Part shown: one piece after another, positions 1 to 11,079 of the stretch
How the letters are laid out: the number at the start of each line of letters is the position of its first letter
How positions within the stretch are numbered: the first letter of the stretch is position 1
NCBI GenBank assembly: GCA_029204225.1
Contig: CM055110.1
Location: 39,623,515-39,687,514 of the forward strand
Source of the DNA: Diphasiastrum complanatum
Taxonomy: Eukaryota > Streptophyta > Lycopodiopsida > Lycopodiales > Lycopodiaceae
DNA: 64,000 nucleotides
Direction: 5' to 3'
Notes under the pieces: generated by a model
The model's database searches: none
What the model saw: only the letters and a program-made list of their open reading frames with translations
What the model was told of the DNA's origin: nothing
Program-made: the position numbers and the translations under genes

Positions 1-26
1 AAGGGCATTTTGGAAATGGACCTATC
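1..26 (+). pseudogene. gypsy integrase remnant ending in CTATC
   Basis: The first bases correspond to the gypsy integrase stretch just before the IEIVSD region. They end in GGACCTATC, where the non-coding element at 27-1349 starts. The same junction occurs at 48779-48783 and, inverted, at 25385-25389, so this is the same insertion event copied by duplication. Too short to say more. Confidence 0.5.
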
Positions 27-1349
27 TTTGGCTAGAAGGCACTTTTTTTTACCATTCGTGGGCCAAAATGACCCCTGAAACTGGCCGCTCAGAGCCAGTG
101 GATAGAGCAACGTCACAGAGCAGGAAAAAAGGTGTTTTGGGGTGTTCTCTTTACCATTCTATCGAGCGGAGTGCAGATGATCTAGTGATGGGCTACATTC
201 GCCATTTGGGTATCGTAGGGCCAAATTTGAGGCAATTTTTGGTTGGTGAAAGCTACTACAGAGTGATACAATGAGGCATTATCACATTGTAATCAATATT
301 GCTTACTTCTGATAGGGTAACAGGGTGTTTGGAAGCAATAAATGTTGTATGGGAGCAAATGGTAGCGAAATTGTGTGGAGAAGGCTAGTTTTGGTGACAG
401 GATTGTAGTTTGGCTATGTGACTACTCATCATTGGCAACAATTTTGAGAGAGCAAGCAATCACAGGGGAGAGGTGGGCATGGTATGTTGGTTATAGGTGA
501 AAAATTCTTGTAATCAGGTTCAACTCTTGGGGTTCGAACCAACCAAAGTCAAGTGGCGTTTTGGGAGAACGCTCTCACAAGCATGATCGACAGTGGCATT
601 GTCGAGTCAGGTGATAGCTACATTGACACATGCATCTGTGACTATGAAATTTCTCTTTCGGAGGAAAATATGGGCTAGCTTGGAGGTACACACATTTTGG
701 TGGTCACAAGTGATGGAAGTGCGAGGTGGTGCCAGTTGGAAGCCATTGGGCAAGATAGCGGACTTGCATTGGATGAGTTGTGTGTGGGACACACAGAGGT
801 TGAAGAACGGATCAATCATCACACTTTGGAGACTCTTGGTGAGTGGTGAGTGTGATGATTTTATGATTTTGCAGTCAGTAAGTCAATATTGATTAAGTCA
901 AAGTAGTTGTGGAGAAGTGTATCAGGTTTGTCATCGAGAGATACACTTCAACTGCCTATTATGGATAAGTCAAGTCAATTTGTCATATCATGAGTGCATC
1001 AAGGATGTAGATTCCAGTGATAATAGAGTGCAGATCATTTGGTTTGGGCCATGGAAGATCTCATAGGTTCACTTGGAGGGATATTGGCATGCAAAGTTAT
1101 GTGAGGGACTTGATGGTGGCTTTGGAGTTCACATCTTAGTGTATTCTCAGGGAGTGGTTTGGAACCATTCACAGGATCAGCTTGGAGCTAGCTTGGGAGA
1201 ATACAGGTGGACACTACAGTGTAGATGCTCAGATCTTTGTGATCAGGGATGGCATTGGAATACCTGGTAGAGATAGCACTGCAGGATGACATGGGGTGAT
1301 CATCAGGGGGCAGCTATTTCATATTGGAATTGAGTCTTTGGCATGGACT
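27..1349 (+). mobile_element. 5' part of the 4.3-kb non-coding element, copy 1
   Basis: This stretch aligns by eye with 48784-50380 (+) and with 24080-25384 (inverted). No reading frame looks protein-like: the small ORFs are not kept among the three copies, which differ by many frameshifts. The homology stops near 1345 at the word catggac, where a copia RT fragment follows instead of the element's own interior. It lacks the ~286-bp tandem duplication seen in copy 2. What the element encodes, if anything, is unknown. Confidence 0.6.
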
Positions 1350-1351
1350 AC

Positions 1352-2355
1352 ATGGATCAACCCCCAGGATATGTCTCAATTCACTTCCTAACTATGCATG
1401 CAGAATGCATAGAAGTATCTACGGTCTGAAACAATCAGCTCGACAATGGTACAAGAAGAAAGATCAAGCCCTAAAATCGTTAGAATTCAAGCCTCTGTTA
1501 GCTGATTCTAATGTTTATGTCAAAATTACAGATGGGCAGATCATCATAGTGGCTATATATGTGGAAAACACTTTAATACTGTGCAGGAGCGAACAACTAA
1601 TCGCTTATGTGCAGACATACATCTCGAAACATTTTGAGATAGTGGATCTGGGAGAAGCCATGTGTTACCTAGGGTTACAAATTGAAAGGGACTACGATGG
1701 AGATAAGTTATACCTTCACCAGTCCAGATACATCTAGAAAATCCTAGAGGACTTTGGGATGCTGAACTACAAAGGAGCGAACACTCCAATGCTCGCAGGG
1801 ACAGTGCTAACAAGTGATGACTATCCAAAGACTGAGGAAGAGAGAGAACAGATGCAGCTCACACCCTACAAGAAGCTGATAGGATCACTGATGTACCTTG
1901 CTGAAAACACATGCCTTGATATTGCTTATGCAGTATCCAGGATGAGCCAATTCTCCACGAACTCAGGCTCGACACATTGGAAGATTGCAAAACAAATTTT
2001 GCAAAATCTTCAATTATCGAGGGATTACGGGTTGTGCTATTGTCGTGATGCAGGTTTGAGGATACTCTCCTATAGCAATGCTAGCTAGGCATCTCTCAAG
2101 GATGACTGTAAAAGCATCTCAGGAGGAAGCACCATTGCATCAAGTGCAGCAGTTCTCTGGGTCAGCAAGAAGCAGACTGTTGTAGCCCAGTCATCCTGCG
2201 AAGCAGAATATGTTGTAGCAGCAAAGATAGCCAACGAGATAATCTGGCTAAGCCAGTTCCTGGACGAATTGGACGAAACAAGGAACGAGTGTGGGGGCTG
2301 GAATACAAGGCCCAAGGGGCATTTCAATGGAGCTTGGGAGAACTCAGGAAAGTAG
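1352..2355 (+). pseudogene. Ty1/copia reverse transcriptase-RNase H fragment, inactive
   Basis: Remnant of a copia pol gene covering the second half of RT and RNase H. Visible motifs: MDQPPGYV at 1352 (shifted frame), then in frame from ~1410 HRSIYGLKQSARQWY, later LTPYKKLIGSLMYL, SKKQTVVAQSSCEAEYVVAA and IIWLSQFLDEL. These match the usual copia order. It is dead: there is a frameshift near 1400, in-frame TAG at 1735-1737 and TAG at 2086-2088 (where the family has Trp in YSDASWAS). The RT active-site motif YVDD reads YVEN, which removes both catalytic aspartates. The 5' half of pol and gag are missing, and upstream lies an unrelated element. Family assignment is secure; the exact 3' limit is not. 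Confidence 0.9.
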
Positions 2356-2407
2356 TACCTTACAGGGATGAAACTAATGTAAATATCAATTTTGCATAAT
2401 TAATGGC

Positions 2408-2589
2408 CCAAGCATGGCATCCTTCGTGTATAAGCCCATCTTGAAGAGCCGTCAGTAAATATCAATGTCACGTGGCTGACACTTGGCAGTATGCATGCTA
2501 CCAGGCCTCACATTGGGCTAGGAGGGGTTGTGTTAGGCACCAAGTATGGCACCCTGCGTGCATAAGTCCAACTTGTGGTGCCGTTAGTC
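2408..2589 (+). repeat. pair of ~50-bp imperfect direct repeats
   Basis: 2408-2457 and 2540-2589 share a pattern (CCAAG-ATGGCA-CCT-CGTG-ATAAG-CCA, then G-GCCGT-AGT-A) with a 132-bp period. They lie after the dead copia RNase H and overlap the inferred start of the next LTR. Function unknown. Confidence 0.6.
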
Positions 2590-3247
2590 ACTAGGGGGCA
2601 AGAAACCAATTTTTGCAAGTCTCAAGGTTTAAACTTAGACTTAAAAAAGTATGCAAAAGTCAATGTCAAGATTTTAAAAAGAACTTGCATTCTATATTGA
2701 GACTTGAAATTCATAGTCCCATAAGTAAATGTGGAAAGGACACTCCACAAGCTTCTATAAAGAGAAGCCCTTTCTATGTAATTTGTATCCTTAATGTATG
2801 AGAGCTAAGTGATGCCATTTTGGGTCCACTTGTGCTAATTTTGGTGTTCGGCTAAATTTAGTGTGACTTTGTGTAGTATGCATATCTGCTTAAGTTCTTG
2901 CTATTTTAGCCCCATTTTAGCATAAGTGCTTCCTCTTTGAGTGTTTCTATTTCTAGTTAAGCTTGCAAAGTGTGGTTAAAAAAAGTAGATTGGATGTTAG
3001 AGTGAGAGTGGGTGGAAGAGTGTGTGTGTGAATGTGTTGGAATAGAATGTGAGAGAAGTGAGAGAGATAGAGTTAATGGTTAGCTTATCTTGGTGATGTT
3101 TTGGTTGGAATGCTATTTGTTTGCAAGTAGAAGTAGATGTTAACACTCTTTATTTTGCAAGCATCTTCACGGCTCCTAGGTTCAAGCCCGCTTCCCGTGC
3201 TACAAACGACCGAGGAGAAGGTGGAAACCTTTTACTTCTTGACAACA
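2531..3247 (+). mobile_element. probable gypsy 5' LTR
   Basis: The 3' end is well supported: it finishes GACAACA at 3247, one base before a tRNA-Asp-type primer site at 3249. A TATA motif lies at 2756-2761 (CTATAAAGAG), about where U3 should end. The 5' end is inferred from TGTTAGG at 2531, which mirrors the terminal CAACA. A purine-rich GGAGGGG tract sits directly before it, which would suit a 3' LTR better, so the 5' limit is weak. No second LTR copy is visible in the window. Confidence 0.4.
2756..2761 (+). promoter_or_regulatory. TATA box of the putative gypsy LTR
   Basis: CTATAAAGAG context inside the LTR ~490 bp before its end, the usual place for the start of U3-driven transcription. 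Inferred from position and sequence only. Confidence 0.4.
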
Positions 3248-3248
3248 T

Positions 3249-3266
3249 TGGCGCCGTTGCCGGGGA
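3249..3266 (+). promoter_or_regulatory. gypsy primer-binding site (tRNA-Asp type)
   Basis: TGGCGCCGTTGCCGGGGA complements the 3' end of plant tRNA-Asp. It is the typical priming site of plant Athila/Tat-like Ty3/gypsy elements and fixes the direction (+) of the leader and gag downstream. Confidence 0.8.
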
Positions 3267-3891
3267 GCCAAATGCTTGCTAACTTTTGTTGTTTTTAATT
3301 TTGTTTTTTTTCTACTTGCTTTGTTGTAGGGACTGGTCACTAGTTTTTAGTGGTTACTTTGCAAATTTTTTTATGACTGTTATGCTTGTGGTTTGGGTGT
3401 TTTGAGCATATGTATGTGAGGAACTATCATGAAACTATCATTCCCCCACAAGACAATGCAAAAAAAAAATAGCCTTCAAACTAATTTTTAAACCATCATG
3501 AATCTGCCTCCCCAAATCTGACTGTGGCAACTTCACAAAACTGCCAAACAAGGTCTTGAATCCCCAACTGATGTTTGGAGGCCTAAATCTTGACAACTTG
3601 TCTCGCCCTCTTAAATGAAGATAAAACAAAGAATGAACTACCATCTATCAGAGGGGCGAGCCTAAACAGTAAGATCTGAAGATTTTACTCAGAAAAAACA
3701 CTCTGGACCTGTTTTGGTTTCCCAGAACTCCAAAACTACTCAGCTTGGCTTGCCTAGCTCAACTTAGGGAGACAATCACTTGCTAAAGACTGTATCAAAA
3801 GGGCGAGCCAAGAGCTTGAGCCATTGCCGAGATATCTGACTTCAAAGTTTTTGAGAAACTTGCCTCTACAGCCTCGAAAAAAACCCATCTT

Positions 3892-5010
3892 GGCTCGCCT
3901 CCTTCACCATTGATAGATCTCATTGAGCCTAGTATATTTTCCAGAGGGCGAGCCAAGAGCCCAAGTACTCATGATTCTAGATTGAAAAGTGTGAAAATCC
4001 TGATTTTTTACATTTTCTAGGATCCCAAACAGCCTGCCAACTAGGATTAAAGAATTGATAAATCCCAAAGTGTCATATCTCATTATTTTCTCAAGGTCTT
4101 GGTTCGCCCTATTTGCAGGTGGCATCCTCTACTTGTGAAGTAGCTAATTTGAGTCAGTAGAACTAAGATACCCACAGGATTGGCCAGAAATAGAGAAAAT
4201 CCAAAATTTGCTATTTTTGGCCTAAAAGCTTTGATTTGTAATATGCTGGCTCGCCTTCTTCACCATTGATAGATCTCATTGATCCCAATACATATTCTAG
4301 AGGGCGAGCCAAGAGCCCAAGTACCCACCAGTTTACATTGAAAAGTGTGAAAATCTTGATTTTTACACTTTCTGGGATCCCAAACAGCCTATCAACTGGG
4401 ATTCAAGATTTGTACAATCCCAAAGTGTCATATCTCACTACTCTCTCAAGGTCTTGGTTCGCCTATTTGCAGGTTGCATTACCCACTCAAAAAGAGCTTA
4501 ATTTGAGTCAGGAGAGCCAAGACACCCAAAGAATCAGCCAGAAAGTCGAAAAATCTAATATTTATTATTTTTGGCCTAAATTCTTCATTTTTGGATATGC
4601 TGGTTCACCTCTTTCACCATTGATAGATCTCATTGAGTTTAGTACACTACCCAGAGGGCTAACCAAGAGCCCAAGCACCCATCATGTTGCATTGAAAAAT
4701 GTGAAAATCCTTATTTTTGCACTTTTTGGGATCCCCAATTTGAGAGACTTTTTGTGAGTATCATATGTCATTGTTCCCTCAAGGTCTTGGTTCGCCTATT
4801 AGCAGGTGGCATCCTCTACTTGTGAAAAAGCTAATTTGAGTCAGGAAAACCAAGATACCCACAGGATTGGCCAAAACCAGAGAAAACCCAAAATTTACTA
4901 TTTCTAGCCTACAGGCTTCAATTTTGGATATTTTGACTCGCCTCTTTCAGATCTGAGAGATATAATACATGTGTTGACATCTCTAGAAGGGCAAGCCATA
5001 CCTCCCAAAG
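3892..5010 (+). repeat. ~355-bp tandem repeats in the gypsy leader (about 3.2 copies)
   Basis: Units start at GGCTCGCC 3892, GGCTCGCC 4248, GGTTCACC 4602 and GACTCGCC 4935 (periods 356, 354, 333). Each contains a TTCACCATTGATAGATCTCATTGA-like line, a GGGCGAGCC motif ~50 bp later, GTGTGAAAATC, a GGGATCCC-type block and TCAAGGTCTTGGTTCGCC. Partial older units with the GGCGAGCC word reach back to ~3650. The array lies between the primer site and gag, so it belongs to the untranslated leader. In units 1 and 2 the TGGCTCGCC and GGCGAGCCA words are exact reverse complements. Confidence 0.8.
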
Positions 5011-5609
5011 GATCCGTAGATTTGGACTTTTTTCACTCCTAGCTTCCTACAATCTCAAAATCAACCCAGGACTCCAAAATTTGATATCTTGACTCCTTGG
5101 ATATAACCTACATCCATCCACCCTTTATCATTGGCCAAAGAGGAGATCCAAAAAGCTCATCCTATCTCCAACCATCACACTTTTTGTTCTCACCCAGCTA
5201 CATTGCTAGAATTGCCTTCCCATCTTGGGATCCCATATCTGCAAGACCTTTTGTGAATCCCAAATCTACAATCCCCAATTCTCCAAATTCCCATATTCAC
5301 ATTTCCCATTCCCATCTTAAATCCCTAGATTTGCTTTCCTCATTCACTCTCCGACAATTCCCAAATCCACATGTCTTGAGAGTTGTTACAAATCCCAGAT
5401 CTGCATTCCCCAAATTCCAGCACCCAAATTCTGGGATCCCAAAAATCCTAGAATCCCCAATTCCACCTTCCCATATCTCATTCCCCAATTCCATATTCCA
5501 AGCCTTACATTCATACATTTCCAATCTCACATTCCCAGAGTTTGAATTCTTGAATCCCCAAATAAGATACTTTTCTTAGCTGCGAACTTAGACAAGATCT
5601 TTTGTTTGG
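5011..5609 (+). other. gypsy leader, pyrimidine-rich, no gene supported
   Basis: The + strand is strikingly poor in G and full of ATTCCC/AATCCC words, mainly 5200-5560. The 160-codon open frame at 5097-5579 comes from this composition (Pro/Ser/Asn/Ile-rich) and I do not regard it as a gene. Gag starts directly after at 5610. Confidence 0.6.
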
Positions 5610-6347
5610 ATGCAACTAAGATCACGTCGAAAGACTAAATCTAGGATCTCCAGAGAGGGAGTAAGTTCACTTGGAGACCAGGAACCATCAACTAGCCATC
5701 CCCAACTCCAGAATCTCCAAGAGCAATTCGACATGGCTGCCAATAATCCAAACCAACCTCAAGAGAATCCAATACCACCTGAGGCACCAAGAGCCCAAAG
5801 GATCCCCAACCCGTTAGCCTTTGCTGTACCATTACCAGGAGCCATTCCACATAATCGACGAGCTCCTAGACTCGATCTGCCACGATATGATGGTACTACC
5901 GACCCAGCACGCTACCTTCAGATTTATGAGGAAGCATGTGAAGTCTACGGAGAGACAACTCCGGAAGAAAAACTCCGACTCTTTAGTATGACCCTCAATG
6001 ATGCCGCTCGTGAGTGGTATTTCAACCTTGAGCTTCACGAATGAAACAAGTGGGAATTACTCAAGGACTCCTTCATTAAGAGGACCAAATCATCCAGGTT
6101 TCTTGAAAGCCCATTTTTATTGCTTAGTAAGATTAAAATGAGAAAGGATGAGAGGGTACGCGATTACATCGAACGACTCAAATGTCTTAAGACTGAATGC
6201 CTTGCCCACTTAGCACCTGATCAGGCCGTGCTCATATGGTTCATGGCTGGCCTCCCAAAATCTATCCGGCGTGAACTTAGACCTCCAGAATCCTATGCTA
6301 CCTTACGTGATGCTATGGATGATGCCATCCACGAAGAGGATGAAGGC
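5610..6347 (+). pseudogene. Ty3/gypsy gag fragment
   Basis: The frame opens at an ATG at 5610 and resembles plant gypsy gag: a charged, Pro/Gln/Asn-rich N-terminus, then RLDLPRYDGTTDPARYLQIY, EEKLRLFSMTLNDAAREWYF and, after an in-frame TGA at 6042-6044, LLKDSFIKR, RDYIERLKCL and a helical stretch ending AIHEEDEGFF. This is the Retrotrans_gag order. The frame continues unchanged past the stop, so a single nonsense change broke it. It ends abruptly near 6347, where the ORF A unit begins; no zinc knuckle, protease or pol follows. Gag would form the particle shell of the retrotransposon. Confidence 0.85.
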
Positions 6348-6367
6348 TTCTTTGGCATTCAATCCAA

Positions 6368-6868
6368 ATGTTGTCATGGCATTCGATAAAGTCCACAACC
6401 AGCTGCCAATTACCAGATTATATTATCGTGCTGCAATATTGCGTGGTGTTTGAGAATCAAAATTTTTGGCCGAGACCACTTCTAATTGGCTTGCCAGAGA
6501 AAATAAGTGTTTTTTTTCACAATCTTAGGCATTTTTTGAAGAATGAGATCTGTATTGCTCTTTCAACGCTGAGCCCAGTTGGGGAGACTCTAATAATGGC
6601 AGTTAAAGCTTTATCATTTTATCTAGGAGGACATAAATTTGTTAAGACAAATAAGATCATTTTTGTCAAAAGATGTTATGTTTTGAACATTCTAGGTTTT
6701 GCTAATGAGAATGTTCCTTTAAGGAGCTCTCATTATTCATTGTACTCTACTTATATTGAACTTAGTGGAAATAAGAATAATTGACATCTATTAGATGCAT
6801 GCTCTAGGAGAGAATTTCTTCATGACAATACTGCCATAGAAGTTGACACACAAGCAGATGATGAATAG
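6368..6868 (+). pseudogene. ORF A, copy 1 (unknown transposon-like protein, broken)
   Basis: I do not recognise this protein. The frame runs 6368-6784, hits TGA at 6782-6784, and continues in the same frame to TAG at 6866-6868. The other copies (28436-28960, 54290-54817) read through that point. Conserved stretches are LLIGLPE-ISIFF, TLIMAVKALSFYL, FVKTNKIIFVKR and SSHYSLYSTYIELSGNK, ending in an acidic tail. The left junction at ~6348 cuts gypsy gag. TE-B lies convergent on the other strand, ending ~360 bp away. Confidence 0.45.
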
Positions 6869-7229
6869 TGGACACTTTGTATTTTGTTATAATACAATCA
6901 GTACATTTACATTGAGTATTTCTCCTCTCTCTTGTTCCATGATTTTGCATGCGATTCTGAACATGTCACCCATTTACATTGAGTATTTCTGCTCTCTTGT
7001 TCAATGAATTTGCAAGCAATTTTGAACATGTCATGATTTGATGACAATGATGTTTGAATGTCTTTGTTATCTTCTACTCAGCAATCATCTAATTTTCTCT
7101 TCCTGTATGAACTTGCATGCTTTTCTAAACTTGTTGTATTGTGTGGACTTTGTTATATGTTGAATCTGAACTCTGCGGTAAAACCACTGAAACACTTGAC
7201 CAATGTAGTTTCGTTTTTCATTGGTTTCT

Positions 7230-8645
7230 CCATGTTGTGTATTTCAATGAAATGTTGCTCGTGTTTGCCAGTGTGAATTCTCCATCCCTTGTGATATGAA
7301 GATAAATGATCTTTTCTATTAATCTAACTTCTGCATAAAGAGTGCAAATATGCACATTTTTCAAGGAGATAGGTAGCACAGGCTTCTTGTTTGTATCTAC
7401 ATATTCTCTAGTAATTCTTGTACTCCTAGTAACATCTTTTGCCATTTTCATGCAGTACAAACAACGATGTTTTGATGTAGCACCATGAGAGACATTATAC
7501 ATACATTTCAATGTTTTCAAATCACCTGCTAAGTGCCATTCAACATTGAAGTCTCCAACTCCTGGAACATTGAGAAGTCCTCCATCCATATGGTCCTTGA
7601 TGATCCAAGGATAAGATGTCCTTGAGAATATCCATGATAATATATCATGATTCTCTTTCAACACCTATCCAAAGAATTAATCAGACTTATTTAACAAAGA
7701 TATAATACTATTCAGTGAATGTAATATAATAATGAGGCTAGTTACCAGAAACGCTGCCAACCACCATATATCATTTTTTGACTGGACACTAAATCTGAAA
7801 ACTTCTTGGTCCTCTGTTTGTGATAGTGCACTATTCATGAGAGTTATAATAGCCCTCTCCATCTTTTGTCCTGTCACAATTTTTGACTCATCTAACTTAA
7901 GTACTATGATTATTTTGCCATTCACCTTTTCAAAGGCTATATTATAGAATATGACGATGTATCTCAGCAAGTAATTTAGATCAACCAATAAGTTGTTTGA
8001 TGAATTATAGAATATCGATCTTCCATCAGTTTCATATACCTCCTCAATATGAAATGGAGTTCCAGTGATCTTATGCATACCTATGTTTAATGTATCCCTC
8101 TCTTTCTTCAAGTGATATGTCCTAGAGATTGGGACTTTTCTAATTTGAACTTGCTTAAAAGCTTCTCTAATTAGTTAAATATTGTTGCATATGCTTCCCT
8201 ACTTATACCTGCAAAATCATAAGCACCCTGAACTATAGTCTTATCTAAAAAAATTTGAATGTCCACCTTTGAATGTCCACCATCAAAGACTCTGTTATTT
8301 TACACTTTAAATTTGAACTCCTATTGTTCATTATGATACACTCAGTAGATTTGCCTGTCAATATTGTGCCCAATGACATTCATAGTGAAGCATTGTCCTT
8401 AATATTCCGAGGAGCTACTAATGTAGATCTGCAAAAAAACAAATAGTTAACAGAATATCACCATAGCTGAAAATAAATCCAAATGTCATTGAAAATCCTC
8501 CAAAAATCAGAATATACTTACTTGAATGCATGGATCCTTCTATTTCGATAACCTCCTATTGAAAGTGTTTGAATATCCTTGCAACTTTGTCGCTTTCGCT
8601 TCTTACTTTCAGCCTTCTTCTTTGCCAATTCCACATCCTTGAATA
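7230..8645 (-). pseudogene. TE-B, copy 1: spliced transposon-like gene, decayed
   Basis: Minus-strand gene remnant with plant-type introns. Visible pieces in order: a basic segment KKAESKKRKRQ ending at a GTAAGT donor (8521); acceptor TTTTGCAG at 8429 followed by STLVAPRNIKDNASL; frames through REAFKQVQIRKVPISRTYH and IIIVLKLDESKIVTGQKMER to WWLAAFL at 7746; an 81-bp intron 7665-7745; then VLKENHDILSWIF, KDHMDGGLLN and DFNVEWHLAGDLKTLKCMYN followed by a CLYC pair. It breaks off near 7297, where ~590 bp present in copy 2 are deleted. In-frame stops in the 5' part show decay. The GDLK...C-x2-C layout recalls uncharacterised transposon proteins of other eukaryotes; that link is from memory and untested. 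Confidence 0.55.
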
Positions 8646-9339
8646 ATTGTAAGTTTTGAATACGAATAGATTGTAAGATTGATTGCATCTACTCTAGTTC
8701 TGATTTGATATTGATTGTTATCTTCTATAATGATTCATTATTTTTGCAGGAATTGTATAAGCCAGGGTTTCAGAAAATCAGGCCACACAATATCTTGTTT
8801 ATCAAGTTTGATTCTTAAACAGGGTTGTAAGATTGCTTCATACTAGAGAATTGACAGCTTTGCAATTTCATTCTATGTCTTTGGTTTGCTTGCATCACAT
8901 AACGATCAAAATTAGAGAAATAACTTCAATCCCTTCATGCAATTATTTGATTCAAGAAACAACATCACTAATTGCTTATACAACTAGATAAATTGACCTT
9001 TTACAATCTATCAATAAACAGAATCAGCTGTGCATGAATCGAATCCCCCAAAACAATATTATGAATCTTTGCAACTATCAAAACTCTCTATGTTATTGAA
9101 AATCCATACAACAATTAGGTGATTAACAAAATACAAATCATTCTACATGAGTTGAAAATTTTCTGAAAACAAAACCAGAAAATTCAGAATGATATCACTT
9201 GACTAAATCTTAGTTTCTCCTTCAAAATCAAAACATGATGATAAGCATGTTACCAACAATTTTGAAGAGCTCCAAGAATTAACAATTCCAATTTCAAACC
9301 TCCTTTGAAAAATCAGCACTCAAACTGGGATGTAATTCC

Positions 9340-9950
9340 AAGTGCTTCAATCTTCCTTTCCCATGTCGAACTTGCCTTCAAGTTCTCCAATCTTTGTAAG
9401 CCTTGCTCTGATACCACTATAAGGGAAGCTCCCTAAGATACTGCTTACAAGACAAAACACAATGGAAAACACACTATGGAGCAACCACCCAACCAAGTAG
9501 AAGCAACCAATCAATTCTAGAAGCTTCACCCCGAAGCCAAGGAATAGGAAGCATGAAGGTAGAGTGAAACTTCGGCAGTGAATCAATGACCACAATGAGG
9601 AGTAGGGTGAGTTTGGCCTCAATATATAGAGCCAAAAGCAACCTGGGCACATAACCATGCATAGCCTTAAGTTTCCTATACATAGATTCACCTAGAATAG
9701 AGTCCTAAGCATGGACCAACTATTCATAGAATTGCTATTGATAACTCTACACATGCATACATTGTCTCATATCTTTTCTAAAGTCCATTTAGTGTGTTCT
9801 GGGCCTCACAAGGATATTAGTTACTTTCGGGTCACATCCAGTATGACGTGGCATAACTAGCAGCTTGATTTACCGGAGTACCATATGTATCCAAGACTAG
9901 GAGTATACTGAATCCTACTTACTGGCCATAGACATGACAACTCTACTATG
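9340..9950 (-). mobile_element. copia 5' LTR end and primer site on the minus strand (block 1)
   Basis: Read on the minus strand, TGGTATCAGAGC (9405-9416) is the classic copia primer site matching tRNA-Met. Upstream of it on that strand lies an LTR-like stretch with CTATATATTGAGG near 9620 as a TATA candidate. Downstream (below 9405) a short leader leads to a frame too degraded to call. The LTR start is not resolved. Copies lie at 36115-36715 and 55103-55700. Confidence 0.5.
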
Positions 9951-9978
9951 ATCTCTCTTTTTTTCCTCTTCGTGTGTG

Positions 9979-10005
9979 TTTAGGTTTAGGGTTTAGGGTC
10001 TAGGG
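9979..10005 (+). repeat. interstitial telomere-like repeats
   Basis: TTTAGG TTTAGGG TTTAGGG TCTAGGG, matching the Arabidopsis-type plant telomere repeat. Also in block 2 (~36756) and block 3 (~55740), followed by GT-rich DNA. Only three to four units, so not an active telomere. Confidence 0.7.
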
Positions 10006-10153
10006 TGTGTGTGTGTGCGTGTGCATGTAAGTGTTATGTCATTCGTTTATGTTTCAAGCTTACTAGTTCATGCTACCCTAATTCGTAATATCTTGATTTA
10101 TGTTTCATGCTTACCAGTTCATGCTACTTTAATTTGTAGGATCTAAATTTATT

Positions 10154-10154
<1 letters not shown>

Positions 10155-10189
<35 letters not shown>
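10155..10189 (+). repeat. (GT)n microsatellite
   Basis: Uninterrupted TG/GT tract ending in GCGTGCGTGG. Much shorter in block 2 (~36921) and similar in block 3 (~55911). Confidence 0.9.
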
Positions 10190-10812
10190 CGTGGTTCCTG
10201 TATCATAGTCCAAGCTTTTGTAAGTATTGAGTCAAAGCTACGAGGGTGATACCAACATATACATCAATTTTTCATCTATAATTAACCACAAACCATAACC
10301 CTAACAATATTAATGATGAAACGAATCCATTGAGGATGCACTAGGGACTAAAAGGCTCCGCGATCGAGTTGTCTGTGTCGATTGGGTATTTCACCTAGAA
10401 ATGACGACAACAAAGAGGCATGTGGTGTGCAGGCCATTGACGTTCTTGAACCTTATGGTTCACCACATCGAAGAGAGAAAAGTGTGTCTGCTACTTCAAA
10501 CTCAATACTTCTAAAAGGTTGCATGAGGTTCATTTGGATTCAAACAAGTGTCCACATGTAACCACTTTGAAGTGTTGAGTTCGAAGAAACAGCATCCTTT
10601 TCTACCTTCGATGCTACGAACCATTGACTCAAGGACTGCCAAGCGCTTACACATCATATTTCTCTTTAGTGTCTTTATATAAGAGAGACCCACTCATTAC
10701 GTACGAGTCACTTGTAGGGCCAGTGAACCTCTTATTGATGTCTACTCGTCAATGTGGTTTGATTTGGATCATCATTTTGGCATCCGTTTCACAAGACTCT
10801 ATATTTTTAGCC

Positions 10813-10999
<187 letters not shown>

Positions 11000-11079
11000 T
11001 GGTGATGTTTTTTTTTTACTATTTTTTACACTCTTATTATTGCTTGTAGTATTTATCCCTCTTATCCATTGCACCCATT

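Noticed and set aside
5097-5579. 160-codon frame before gypsy gag
   Set aside because: Low-complexity, G-poor leader; Pro/Ser/Asn/Ile-rich with no domain; it sits where an untranslated leader is expected.
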